Source: Costus lasius (Eukaryota; Streptophyta; Magnoliopsida; Zingiberales; Costaceae). Taken from it: a DNA stretch of 64,000 nucleotides. Of this stretch, positions 10,171 through 22,030 are shown one piece after another. Location of the stretch: NCBI GenBank assembly GCA_027563935.2, contig CM050447.1:82755461-82819460 (forward strand), read 5' to 3'. The position numbers were made by a program, and so were the translations under genes. The notes under the pieces are model-generated. The model was not told where the DNA came from. It saw only the letters and a list, made by a program, of their open reading frames with translations, and ran no database searches. Every line of letters begins with the position of its first letter. The first letter of the stretch is position 1.

Positions 10171-12105
10171 GGGCCTGTTTTATTAGGGTGAAAACTGTTG
10201 GGGTATGCCCTTAAGGCTAATGTTTGAGGCCTTGGGATTATATCAGTATCATGTATAAACTCTATGTTTATAAAGGCAATGGTTGTTATTCAGGTTGTTA
10301 TATTATCTGCTGCAATACATATACTTCTGAATAATGTCTCAATGCTGTTCAGCTTGGCTGACATGCACTTTTGTCCTTAGTCGAGATATCTTGGTGAACA
10401 TGAGACAGCCTTGATATGATTGAGACTAATATGTGTTCTAATCTTATAGGATGCTTCGAGCATGGAATAAGATGTAGACTCATGGGTACATTGGATGTAC
10501 TGGACAGACCCTACTAGGATATTCAATTGCTTGTCACAATGTGAATAATCCTTGTATGCAAACAAGTGGCATACTTCCTCTGACTTGAGATCACTTGTGT
10601 TTCTAAATGATGATTGGCATTGTTTTGAGGTAGTTCAATATCATTTGAAACATAATGGTTATAGACTATCTTGGATGATGAGCATGAATCATGTTAGGGT
10701 GCTAGTGATAGATAAAGGATTGCCGTCTCCTAGTTTGGAGTGTGATGTTCTATAGGGGCCCCCTGGATGAGATGATTGAGAAAGTGTATGGCCATACCCA
10801 GGTGACTATGTTCATCTGATCTAATCAATCTCATCATATTGGAGCTACAGGCTTGACACGCTTGTCCAATAAGAACATCCAGTGGCAAAGGAAACATGTA
10901 TGCCTAGTGAAGTGGATTCACACTTGTGCTGTGGTTTGGGTGTAGTCTTGGAAGACTCTTTCCTTTATATCGGGAGATAGTGATGTGTTGCTAGATACCC
11001 CTCACTGATCGTGATAACGTGAGTTGTCGTTACCGACATTTAAAGGAAACCCTTAGGGTCGCACAATTTGATGATATGGCTTACTTAAGTCAGATCGTGT
11101 GGACTGAATTGTTTGGGTTCAGTTTAAAGGGATTTAAACTCTGATTGTAAGTGAGATCTGGTCTGATCATGTTTGATTGATTAGGGCTTGAGATCGGTAA
11201 GCTTTGATCGAGAGAATGGATGCTAGATCAGTGAGATCAGGAGCATCAAGAGATGAACGGTTAGATCTGGAGCCTTAGGGTTTATTGTGATCTAGACCAA
11301 ATTGCTTGGGTTAATTGGTCTTTGAACCAGACCATATTGAACCGGCTCATCAAGTGAGCGCATGGTTCAAAAGGAGAGGAATTTGCGATTGGGGTAAACC
11401 CATGGTCGCATCACAAGTTGAGATTTTTCTATTTTTAGAAAAACATGTCTCTAAACGTGGGCACGCCTCACATTCTCTTCTTCACGCCTCTTGTCGCCTC
11501 TTTGGCTTGGTCTCTACACACATTCTCGAGAGGAGAAGTTGAGACGACAAGGGAGAGTTTTCGCCAAGCAAAGTTGTCTTCTCTTCCCTTCCATACGACA
11601 AGGACCTTTGGAGAACCTTGCTAGCACAAGGATCAAAAAGGAGTAGGCGACATCACCTTGTGTGCGCACCATTTGGAGGAGAAGCATTCGACTCTCTTCT
11701 TCCTAGACGCCATCCAAGAAATGGCATTGGTAAGAATCGATCCTCATGTATATGAAAATTTAAAGTTGATCATACTGCATGCATCGATCTAGAAACCTAT
11801 TCCGCTGCGTTAAATCCTCTACATGCGCCTATTAGGGTTTCGCCCCCATGTTAGGGGACTTTCAAAAACTAGGGAGAAAGAAGAGAAATATAATTTTTCA
11901 CCTGTTTTATTCAAGGGACTGATTTGGAGAGAGAAAAAAGGGGACCACTTTTCTCCCTTTTTGCATTCTCTCAAAAAAAAAAAGGGAGAAAACACTTTTC
12001 TCCCCTCCCTTGCTACTAACCTCATTATTTTTCTTCCCATTTATTTTTCTTCCTTTCCTCTTTACTCTTCTCTCTTTTTTTCTTACCCCCCAATAAAACA
12101 GGCCC
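10171..12105 (+). mobile_element. MITE of ~261 bp, split by a solo LTR
   Basis: Perfect 14-bp terminal inverted repeats, GGGCCTGTTTTATT at 10171 and its complement ending at 12105, enclose the solo LTR 10196-11864. Without the LTR and one TSD copy the element is about 261 bp. It is non-coding and its interior has purine and pyrimidine runs that can fold back. Flanks TTT/TTT would be a 3-bp duplication as in PIF/Harbinger (Tourist) MITEs, but runs of T make this weak. Confidence 0.65.
10196..11864 (+). repeat. Angela-like solo LTR (1669 bp), TSD AAAAC
   Basis: A complete LTR from TGTTGGGG to GGGGACTTTCA, flanked on both sides by AAAAC (10191-10195 and 11865-11869). No internal element sequence is attached. 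This is the expected product of recombination between the two LTRs of one insertion. Confidence 0.93.
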
Positions 12106-12450
12106 TTTAGTTTGCCCTCTTTTTATAAATCATCCAGCCCTGTGTTATCTATGGCTGGTCCATAGCCGGCCCACACGTGGTTGGAGCTGAGCGGGGATCT
12201 GGGATCTGGAGCTCGTGCTTGCTTGCTGGAGCTGAAATTGGAATGTGGAGGCGATGCTGAGATACGGTAGTGCTGAACAGCGGCATTGTTTGGAGCTCGG
12301 ACGAGGAGGCATTAGAGCGTCGAGGCAAAGCGTGAGAGTTTTTGAGAATCGCTGGAACAGGACGCAAGCATCAGCAAGGCAGATTCTGTGGGAAGCAAGC
12401 GGCGAGCAGTTTCTCCTGAACAACACAAATTCAGGATTGCGCCTAGTTTT
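12106..12450. other. Short unclassified stretch
   Basis: Moderately GC-rich, with overlapping short frames on both strands and no recognisable product. It lies between the MITE and the left LTR of the minus-strand element. Confidence 0.4.
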
Positions 12451-13415
12451 TGACATCAGTGCCAGATACGTTAAAGTAATAAAAAAGATATCGAACCCAC
12501 AGAGACTTATGTGTTAAGTACCAAATATTTAAATTCTTACAAGCTAACCAATCGATATGAAGTAAAAACAAAATAACAAAATAACAAATCTGTCGTCAAA
12601 AATTGGAGAGAGAAAACTGGGACTAAGGTTTCAACACTTTTTAATTCTCATGACTAGATATAATAAAGTTTTTATTAGTTATTCTAATCATGATAAAGAA
12701 AAATTTACTTAAAAAAAGAAAGTGTCTCCTCTCGGACGTCCAATTTACATAGAACCGCCTTCACGCTCGTGACTTGCTGCTCAATGGTAAATAAAAGTAA
12801 ATCAGACAAAGAAAATTAAAATCACTCTCATGGCTTAACTCTCACGGCCTGTTTCGGTGAAAGGAAAGAAATCAGCAAAGAAAGGAAATAAGGAGAGAAA
12901 GGAAATAAGGAGGGAAAGAAATCATTGCTTTCCCTTATAGGCCCTGTGTTTCAGTGGAAGGAAAGGAAATAAGAAAAGAGTAAAAAAATTTTAAATTAAT
13001 TATATTATACATAATACATAAATAATTAGTAAAATTATAAATATTATAGTTTGTTAATTATAAAAATACTATAAAATTCATATTAATTTGTATAAATTTT
13101 TATTAAAAATTATAAAAAATTATAAAAAATATAAAAGTACTATAAATTCTTATTAAAAATTATCAAAAATTTTGACAGCATTTCCTCTATATTATAACAC
13201 AATACCTGTATATACAATATAATAAATTGAACAAAATATAAATACACCACCAAAACATAAATATCATCAATTCAACACATAAGTACCATAACATAAATAG
13301 CATCAAATTCAACAACAAATAAAACATATCCATGTCTATACCATCTACACAATGATGGTTTAAAATACAATATGGATAAAGTCCAACACAAATATCTACT
13401 AACATGGATATGTTA

Positions 13416-14369
13416 TTAATTCATCAAGCGACTCAAAACATCACCCCGTAGCCAATCTGGAGCTGAGAAGAAGAGTTGTGTTTTTTCTTTGTTTGTACCC
13501 AATAAGATATATGCATTTATCAAAGTCTCTCGAGGAAGATTAAGCTTATTTAGCTCCTCAAATATTTCAGTCTTTGTGTACTCTTTTTCCACCAATTGTG
13601 CAGGATTGACAGCATTTACCAAGACATTAGTATTCTTTTCCATGGAGCTCATCAACATTTGAATGCTTTCATTTGTAACTTTCACTACAGAATCATCATA
13701 TTTTCTTTTACTAGTCCTTGACGACGTTGCAGTAGTGTTATTGCCTTGGCTTTGTGGGATAGAGGATGGACTTGCTACATCTTCAATATTATCATCTTGT
13801 TGCACATCAAATGCAATATCATCATTGCCTTCTTCACGAACAGGAGTGCTCAAGTTCATGTCGATATCTTTGGGAGTTCCAACCATGTTTCCAATTGCAC
13901 GATCATTTGAAAACAACTCCACTAGTTTGTCATAATTATTAACAGGAGTGTTTCTCCATTTTTTTCATTGAAGGATTGGCCTATAAAATGTTAACCATAA
14001 TTAGTACATATATAACAATCACCATACAACAGACTATTATAAAGGTAGACATACCGCAATTAGTTCTTCCCACACGTTGTTGTCGGCTTCAAACATTTTG
14101 GACGATGAACTCCATGCTATACCACTCTTGTTTTTGAACAACTCGTGGCATTGATTAAAATTGACTTTCAAAGTCTTAATTCTATTCTTTAGATGTTCTT
14201 TCATTAATGGTAAACCACAGCTCTCAGCACATACCACTAGCATGTTCTTATATGCGGTTGAGGTAAAGGTACCATCAACCCTAAATCCTTTATTTTGTTG
14301 GTCTAGCATTGAATCAATGAAGACATTATCCATGTCTTCAGTCCATTTGATGTGATCTCTTTTACTCAT
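13416..14369 (-). pseudogene. Harbinger ORF1, Myb/SANT-like DNA-binding protein, probable frameshift
   Basis: The partner protein of PIF/Harbinger transposases, which binds transposon DNA and aids nuclear import of the transposase. Exon 1 runs 14369-14055 and encodes a Myb/SANT-like (trihelix-type) domain: IKWTEDMDNVFIDSML, LKNRIKTLKVNF, DNNVWEELI. It ends at a GTATG donor (14054). Exon 2 starts after a TATAG acceptor at 13980 and runs to 13416, ending DWLRGDVLSRLMN. Directly after the acceptor a run of seven A (complement of about 13949-13955) puts the conserved downstream frame out by one base and creates a stop soon after; six would keep frame. Either this copy is broken, the intron ends are slightly different, or the homopolymer is a sequencing error. 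Confidence 0.75.
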
Positions 14370-14506
14370 CTTATAGGGAAATAAAAAGATTTGTTAGCAC
14401 AATGAAATATAACAATGATAAGAAACGTTCAGTACAACAAGTCTATGATAGGAAAAGTTTAATACAAAACAACAAGTCTAATACAACAATGACAAATACA
14501 AGAACC

Positions 14507-15844
14507 TTATAAGACATAATTATTCCACATTGCATCTGCCATAGCATCTCTAATAAGAACACCTTTCCTAGCATCTTCGTCTTGCCTCTCCACTATAGAT
14601 GCATCATTGTTCATTGTGTTTGATAATTCCTCATCAACTTCGGCAATAATATTAGCATCAGGATCAACACCCATTAGGTAGTTATGTAAAATGCAACAGA
14701 CTGTAATAATTTGGACATGTGTACGTATTGGGAAATGAGGTTCTGTTCCACTTGCAATAATAGAAAATCTCTTCTTTAATACACCAAAACATCTTTCAAT
14801 GACAACTCGAGCAGCTGCGTGTCGATGATTGTATAATTCCTTCGCATTTCGAGGAGCATTTCTGGAATACTCTTTCAGGTGATATCGTACTCCCCTATAA
14901 GGTGTCATAAGACAACTTTTGATACCAAAACCGGCATCACCCAAATAGTATTTCCCTATAATAAAAGTATGAAATATTAGAATTAATGGTCTCCTAAGTA
15001 GCTAAGTATATAATAAGTTTACCTTCCATAATTTTTAAGTTATCAGCTCTACTGATCGCATCTTTTATTATTCGTGAATCTGATGCCGTCCCTTCCCACC
15101 CAGCTAGGATATATGTGAACTTCATGTCGAATGAACAGGCTGTCAAAATATTTGTAGTTGGCCAGTCCTTTCTTCCCCGATACCTAGGTACATCGCTAGA
15201 CGGTACCTTAACTCGAACATGTATACCATCGATTGCACCTAGACAATCCTGCATATATTATATAATGCTAGCATTAAGTATAATTTTTATGATATTTTGT
15301 AGAAATTACTTATGATCGAACATACCTTAAAATAAGGATAAAGTCGGCTGCTATTGTATATCTCAGGAGGAACTATTGAGCCATCAGGTTGTGAGATAAA
15401 TTGCTCATGCAAGATAATGATAGCTCGCAAAACCTCATGAATGTGATAGCTAATGGTTCTAGTACCACGACGAAAGAAAAAGCATATTTCTCTGTATTTC
15501 ACATTGTGAGACACTAAATACAAGAATGTGAACACTTTTTCCTCCATTATACACCGCTTTGTATCTCTCAACCCGCGCCTCCCTTTTAGTAACTGACACA
15601 AATGCTTAAAAGCATGTACTCTCATTCTTATCATGTTATAACATTGTTCATCTGAACTAGTCAAGTTTTTTAATATTTCTATTCGAATGTCATGCTTAAC
15701 TTCATCACTAACTCGTAATGGTTTTTCGACCCATGTTTGTTGTAGTCTATCCATCATCTCTTCTATAAGAATCCATGCAGCTATGCATGTGTATTGACAA
15801 TTAAGAAAATGAATAGCTAGGATCATATTCTTGCTCGGAGCCAT
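14507..15844 (-). CDS. PIF/Harbinger DDE transposase, three exons
   Basis: The enzyme that excises and reinserts the element. Exon 1 is 15844-15326, starting MAPSKNM; it includes a helix-turn-helix region (KVFTFLYLVSH, RGTRTISYHIHEVL). A 77-nt intron (GT at 15325, AG at 15249) leads to exon 2, 15248-15023, with DCLGAIDGIH (first Asp) and GTASDSRIIKDA (second Asp). A second intron (15022-14956) leads to exon 3, 14955-14507, with KYYLGDAG and ARVVIERCFGVLKKRF (Glu). The splice phases join in frame and give 397 residues plus stop, a usual size for the family. The catalytic triad is complete and no stop interrupts it, so this copy could be active. Exon limits come from consensus and frame only. 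Confidence 0.85.
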
Positions 15845-16380
15845 AAGAACACCTATAAATAGACAAACAAATTATATCAAAGTAAAAGATGTGTATCAAA
15901 ATGTGTGTCATGCTGTATCACACATATAAAGCTAATTTAACATAAAACTCGTTGTTCAATAAACCCACGATGTACTAGTTCGATATATGTTCAATACAAT
16001 GGTACTGAATATATACTAAAAATGGCCTAAAAGGCAGAAAGAAATTAATCATGTGCAATACTGGAGAAATGTTCTGTACTTAAATGGATGCATTGCAGGT
16101 AATACATGCAAGCTTGTATGGAAAGAACATATCGAACTGAGAGTATAATTTGTATCAAAATGCTAGCTAGGACCAGGCCCGAAGAGATAGCTACTAATTA
16201 ACTTGCACATGGCTTAAAATACTTAGGAACGAAGTAATAATAGTAGGTCCAAGAATGTGAACAGCAATCGTGTTCTTGAGGATCAATCGTGAACAAGCCC
16301 TAAACATGCGCAGAATGGAATACCTTCTGAATAGCAATCGTGAGGGAGAATGGAATACCTTCTGAACAGCAATCGATCGT
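15845..16380. other. Harbinger 5' region without gene
   Basis: AT-rich DNA between the transposase start and the CpG-rich minisatellite. It probably holds 5' untranslated sequence and promoter of the transposase; no motif is decisive. Confidence 0.4.
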
Positions 16381-16905
16381 GAGGGAGGCGAGGAAGAGGA
16401 TCAATCGAAGAGGCAGTGGCTTCCGTCAGGCAGAATGGAATACCTTCCGTCAGGGCGACGACGCGAGGGAGGGAGGATGCAGCGGCGAGTCAGGATGCAG
16501 CGGCGTGCAATCGAAGCGGCAGCGGCAAGGGAGGATGCAGCGGCGAGGGATGATGCAGTGGCGGCTTCAGGTTTCCGTCAGGGCGACGACGCGAGGGAGG
16601 GAGGATGCAGCGGCGAGTCAGGATGCAGCGGCGAGAGGGTGAGGTTGCGGCGAGAGGGTGAGGTTGTGTCGCGGCGAGAGGGCGAGGTTGTGTCGCGGCG
16701 AGAGGGTGAGGTTGCGGCGAAAGGGCGAGAGGGCGAGGTCGAGGTCGAGGGCGAGGTCGGGACGAGGGCGAGGTTGGGACGAGGGCGAGGTCGGGACGAG
16801 GTCTGGACGAGGGCGAGGTCGAGGTCGGGACGTGAGTAGATTTTGGAGAGAAAGGGCGAAAGGTCGAAAGGGCGAGGGCGAGGGCGAGGTCGAGGTCGGA
16901 CGGAA
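16381..16905. repeat. CpG-rich minisatellite inside Harbinger
   Basis: Imperfect tandem units related to GAGGATGCAGCGGCGA pass into GCGGCGAGAGGGTGAGGTT and then CGAGGTCGGGACGAGGG types. Base composition differs sharply from the AT-rich surroundings. Several overlapping frames on both strands (Arg/Gly-rich or Pro/Arg-rich) are by-products of the repeat. It sits 5' of the transposase gene, where a promoter is expected. Confidence 0.8.
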
Positions 16906-18239
16906 ATGAGGTTTCCGTCGAAATAAGAGGGAACGTTTTTGGAGAGAACGGAAAGTTAATTCTTTCCTTTCCCCTTTTATTTCCCTTCACTGAAACCAAG
17001 GAAATAGAGGGAAAGAATTATATTTCTTTCCTTTCTCTCCCTATTTCCCTTCACTGAAACAGGCTGTCAATGTCAACTTCTCAAGCAAAATTAAATACTC
17101 TTGTATATTAATTTTATAGGTTTTACCTAAGAGGTTCTAACAATCAAAATCACCTCTCGGTCTATATTATCATGTCTGAAACATTGAAATCAATACTCAC
17201 ATGTAAAATAAGTATCATAAATTAGGGTTCTAAAACTTAGCTAGTCTCGTAGTCTAGTTTTCTAGATCTAATCTAAGGATTTTAAGTTTGTGAATCACCT
17301 ATCGGTCCATATTACAAACCCTAAAAATATGCAAATAATAATTTCAAAGCAAATAAATCACAGAGGCAAAATTATCGTTCAAAGAATAACTAATAAAGTA
17401 AAAATCATCTAGTCATTACAAAATTAAAAAGAAACTACTCTCTAAGTCCAAAAAATACTATCATGGAGTTGAAAACACAATAAGAATTCATTTAAAAATA
17501 ATCAGAAGTCAAAATAGGAAGAATAAAAATTTTACTAATTTCATGGGGGTGTGAAAATTTTAGTTCAAATTTCATAGCCCCACGATTTTTTGGCTGTGAC
17601 AGTAACTACTGCATTGCTGCTACAGTACTACTATAGTAATTTGCAATTTTCCCCTTCAAGCCGAATTTTGTTTCATCGATTTCTCTCTCGTTTGAACTCA
17701 TTTCGATCTGAAATTTCTAGTATGTATTCTCCTCCTCCAGAAGAAGCTCTCCTAAAAATTTTGCCACCAAAGATGGCCTCTATGCCTCTCGGCGAGAGGT
17801 TGAGCCCTAGCAGCACCCTTCTCAATTTCTCCCTTGATTCTTCATGAAAGGGGATGATTCTTGTCTTCAAATCTTCTCTTTGATTTATACAAGGGCTTGG
17901 TTTTTTTAGATTTTGAATTCGTTCTTTGGATCTCTCTAATTTTGCTTCAAAAAAAAATTAGAAATAGGGGCAGCGGAAGATTCGGCTGTGGCAGCGGCGA
18001 CTATTTCTTCTATTTAATAAATTTTCACACCCCCTAAAAATTTCAGTTCAATTTTCATAGGGGTGTGAAATAAAAAAATTTCCAAAATTGACCCCTAAAC
18101 TTGAAATTTCGTGCTAAATCTGTTTCCGCCTCTAATTTCTTCAAATCTATTGAAAATAAGCCTTTTTTATATGAAAATGATGAAAAATGAGAAGAGGTGT
18201 AGATTTTGAAATAATTGACTACGAAATTTATATTGATCA

Positions 18240-19130
18240 TTTTGGTACCATAGTGAATTAGGACTTGGAGGAATTCCTAATTAGCAATCAGAAGCATAAT
18301 GATCAAAATATCTATAAATATCACAAGTAATAGAAGATCATGACATAACAGAGTGCACATAAGAGTCTAATTTATAAGCCAAAGAATCTACCTTTTCTGC
18401 AAGATTGCACCATGAATCATTTTCATACTCACCTTGTGGTATATATACCTTACCTCTATCTGTTGCCCACGAGTTGTGATTCAAAGACATCTCCTCAAAT
18501 CAAAGCTTTTCTACACAACTTAAAAAAAATTATGATCTAAGAGTCGAGAGGAAATAAAAATTTTCAAGATTTAAGAGTCCTATGCATAAATAGATAGAAG
18601 ATTCGTTTAAACTCAGAATTTTCAGAAAGAAACAGAAAGATAAAAAGTCTCATAATGCAGATTTTCCAACACCAATCGATTAGAAATATTTTTTTTTAAA
18701 ATTTTTTTGGTGATTTTTTCAGATTCTTTTTAGTATCATAAAGCCCAGAAAACCCTAAAAAATGAAATAGCTCACAGTTTCACAGCCCCTTGAAAATTTT
18801 AGTTCAATTTTCACGGGGGTGTGAAATCCTAAAATTTTTTTAAAGATTCTCACAACTCCTGAAATATATAGATTTTTAAGAAATTTTAAAATTTTTGAAA
18901 GAATATAAAAACTAACAGAAAACACAAATAAATAGAAAATAATATAAAAATCTAAAATTTCAGAAATCACAGCCCTATGATTTTTCATCACAGCATGTGA
19001 AATTATAAAATCTGCAAAAATAGAAAACAAAGTTAAATCAAAAATGAATAAAACTTAGTCTAGTAATACTAACAACTATTTTGATATTAACAAAACTAAG
19101 GTCCCCGACAATGGCGTCAAAAACTTAATA
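18240..19130 (-). other. Internal region of the non-autonomous LTR element
   Basis: About 890 bp, AT-rich, without coding potential. It contains another copy of an LTR-like motif (near 18790-18830) and ends on the right with the primer-site-like sequence at 19101-19119. Confidence 0.5.
19101..19119 (-). other. Primer-binding-site-like sequence
   Basis: On the minus strand this reads TGACGCCATTGTCGGGGAC, twelve bases after the LTR end. It resembles the TGGCGCCGTTG primer site used by Tat/Athila-like gypsy elements. Confidence 0.5.
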
Positions 19131-20763
19131 TGTCTATAAGTACACGGATACGTCAAAGTAAAAAAAAGATATCGAACCCATAGAGACCTACGTGTTAAGT
19201 ACCAAATAATTGAATTCTTACTAGCTAAGCGATCGATATAAATCAAAAATAAAATAACGAAAATAACGAATCTATTGTCGAGAATTGGAGAGAGAAAACT
19301 AGGACTAAGGTTTCATCATTTTTAATTCTCGTGACTAGATATAGTAAAGTTTTTATTAGTTATTCAAATCATGATAAAAAAAAGTTTACTTAAAAAAAAT
19401 AAATTATCTCCTCTCGGACGTCTAATTTACATAGAACAGCTTTCACTCTCGTGATTTGCTGCTCAGTGTTAAATAAAAGTAAACCAGACAAAGAAAATTA
19501 AAATCACACTCGTGGCTTAACTCTCAATGTCAACTTCTCAAGCAAAATTAAATACTCTCGTATATTAATTTTACAGGTTTTACCTAAGGGGTTATAACAA
19601 TCAAAATCACCTCTCGGTCCATATTATCATATCTGAAACAATGGAATCAATACTCATATGTAAAATAAGCATCATAAATTAGAATTTTAGGACTTAGCTA
19701 CTCTCATAGTCTAGGTTTCTAGATCTAATCTAAGGGTTCCAGGTTTGTAAATCACCTCTAAGTCCATATTACAAACCCTAAAATATACAAATAATAATTT
19801 CAAAGCAAATACATCACAGAGGCAAACTCATCATTCAAAGAATAACTAATAAAGTAAAAATCATCTAGTCATTATAGAATTAAAAAGAAACTACTCCCTA
19901 AGTCCCAAAGAAAGTTTTACACTATCATGGAGTTGAAAACAGAACAAGAATTCATTTAAAAATAATTAGAATTCAAAATAAGAAGAATAAAAATTTTACT
20001 GATTTCATAGGGGAGTGAAAATTTTAGTTCAAATTTCACAGCCCCGTGATTTTTCGGCTGCTACAATAACTGCTGCAGTGCTGCTACAGTAATTTGCGAT
20101 TTTCCCCTTCCAGCCAAATTTTGTTTCGTCGATTTCTCCCTTGTTTGAACTCCTTTTGATTTGAAATTTCTAGTGTGTCTTCTCCTCCTCCAGACGAAGC
20201 TCTCCTAAAAATTTTGCCACCAGAGATGGCCTCTACACCTCTCGACGAGAGGCTGAGCCCTAGCAGTGCCCTTCTCGATTTCTCCCTCGATTCTTGATGA
20301 AAGTGGATGATTCTTGCTTTCAAATCTTCTCTTCAATTTATAGAAGGGATTGGTTTTTTCAGATTCTGAAGTTGTGCCCAGGATCTCTCTAATTTTCTTT
20401 GAAAAAAGTAGAAATAGGAGTGGTGGAAGACTCGTCTATGGCGGCGATGACTGTTTGTTCTATTTAATAAATTTTCACACCCTCTTGAAAATTTTAGTTC
20501 AATTGTCACAAGGGTGTGAAATCAAAAAAATTCCAAAGCTGACCCTTGAAGTTGAAATTTTGTGCTGAATCCATTTTCAGCCTCTGATTTCTTCAAATCT
20601 ATTGAAAATAAACTCTTTTTACTTGAAAATGATGAAAAACAAGAAGAAGCGTAGATTTTGAAATAATTGAGTAAATAAGTTTAAAAATAAGCAAAAAATA
20701 TAATTATGACTCATAAATATTATATAATTAATATAAAATTTACTACAAAATTTTGACTCATCA
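19131..20763 (-). repeat. Right (5') LTR of the non-autonomous element
   Basis: On the minus strand it runs from TGATGAG to AGACA (1633 bp). It carries the intact target site of the Harbinger insertion. AT-rich and non-coding. Confidence 0.6.
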
Positions 20764-21720
20764 GTTAACCTCACAAGTGACAGGAGATGCATTGATCCCT
20801 TGACTTGAGGTCATTGACATTTCTATATAGTTAGGGACATACGTTGATACAACCTAATACCTCATCGTAGTTGGGAGGTTATAACGGTTGTCATTGAGTG
20901 TGTCACAACCCATATGAGAAGATCAATGGACAGATGTAGGATTTGCCCCTTCCTGAGGGAAGCTTGATATCTACGGGCTCCCCTATGGATGCATGACTAA
21001 AAGTGTATGGCCATACCCAGGTAAAAGCCTGATTTAGTCATGACCATGAGATTGAGTATAGATAAAGTGTTGACACACTTTGTTGAATCGTATATCAATT
21101 TGGTAAAGGGATTGTAATACATTGGTACCTTATTGTGATGATGGAGATGTCAGTGTTGATATCTATTCTGAAGACTTGGGTAGCAGCGATGCACTGCTTG
21201 GTGCCACTCACTACTTGTGATGATCTTAATTCATCACTACCAACGTCAAAGGAACCTACAGGGTCGCACACCTTGATACTCGAGTTCTCGTATTGATCGG
21301 GTAGCCTTTGCATCAAGTTATTTCATAACTCGGATCTATTTGGGAGATTTCATCAGTGCCAATAGACCTGATGAGATGGAAGAAGCTTATTAAAGCCAAA
21401 CTTCATTTTTGGTAGGTTGACCCAAAATTGACTATGGTTAGCTGCATTTGACCTTGGGTTACATTGGATTGGATCCAATGGCTTGATCAATATGCATAAT
21501 GAAGTTTGGGCTAGCCCATTATCCAATGAGGCCTTATAATAAGCTGTCAAGAAGAGATAAGTGCGCTAAAGGGTATAATGAGGAAGAATAATTGGCATAG
21601 TGTGGGGTCATTTTTGGTTACATTTCAATGTAAATTGAAGTATTGAAAATATAGTGCGACTGTTTCAAATTCACCTTATAAATTATAAGGCTTTTTGTTT
21701 TAGTAGGTTCTAGCTCCCAA
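20764..21720 (+). repeat. Old diverged Angela-like LTR, 5'-truncated
   Basis: Blocks in the same order as the Angela-like LTRs are recognisable: TGACTTGAGGTCA, GTGTATGGCCATACCCAGG, TTGACACACTTTGT and AAAGGAACCTACAGGGTCGCAC. Between blocks it is too diverged to belong to the same family. The 5' part is absent, the cut coinciding with the edge of the minus-strand element. The palindrome and the hairpin found in the younger LTRs are both kept. Confidence 0.65.
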
Positions 21721-22030
21721 TGAACGCAAACATTCATTGTTAATTACCCTTAAGTAGCTTAGGGCACCTTTGATTAAGAGATCTATAACATATAACAGAG
21801 TGGAGACAAGATACAAAGTAAAGACAAATGGTTGAAAGAATATAATTTATAACTTCGTGCCACAATTTGGTACAAGAGTACATCATCTGATATAATGTTC
21901 ATGTGACATAGGTCATGGAGAAAAATTTGAGTTGCATTGTAACAACGTTGAGGAACTACGCCTTGATACGAAGTATCGACGTATGCATCTCCCAAACAAC
22001 GTAATTAATAATACGGGTCAGTAATTTACC
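21721..22030. other. Unclassified
   Basis: No gene, LTR or repeat recognised. Confidence 0.4.

Larger units (their letters stand above)
12845..17066 (-). mobile_element. PIF/Harbinger DNA transposon (4222 bp), TSD TCA
   Basis: The left end CGGCCTGTTTCGGTGAA and the right end, whose complement is CAGCCTGTTTCAGTGAA, are terminal inverted repeats with two mismatches. The 3-bp TSD TCA (12842-12844, 17067-17069) is confirmed by the empty site in the sister LTR at about 19522-19530, where CTCTCAATGTC is uninterrupted. Inside are the two genes expected of an autonomous element, a DDE transposase and a Myb/SANT-like protein, both on the minus strand. Each end carries a second, imperfect copy of its terminal sequence. 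A CpG-rich minisatellite lies upstream of the transposase. Confidence 0.93.
12451..18239 (-). repeat. Left (3') LTR of the non-autonomous element, split by Harbinger
   Basis: LTR sequence is 12451-12844 plus 17067-18239. It aligns with 19131-20763 through shared blocks (AAGATATCGAACCCA, CTCTCGGACGTC, GGGGTGTGAAA). Compared with the right copy it lacks roughly 85 bp near its right end. It is AT-rich and non-coding. Confidence 0.6.
12451..20763 (-). mobile_element. Non-autonomous LTR element (LARD/TRIM-like), minus strand, with nested Harbinger
   Basis: Two similar arms, 12451-18239 (interrupted by the Harbinger transposon 12845-17066) and 19131-20763, flank about 0.9 kb of non-coding DNA. Read on the minus strand the right arm starts TGATGAG and ends AGACA, followed by TTAAGTTTT and a primer-site-like TGACGCCATTGTCGGGGAC. 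That matches the TGGCGCCGTTG-type primer site known from Tat/Athila-like gypsy elements, with one mismatch at the start. No gag or pol was found. Flanks GTTTT and GTTAA are not a clean TSD, so the outer edges are approximate. Confidence 0.6.

Noticed and set aside
16435..16999. Overlapping Arg/Gly-rich and Pro/Arg-rich frames on both strands inside Harbinger
   Set aside because: They are open on several frames at once because of a GC-rich tandem repeat, not because they encode protein.
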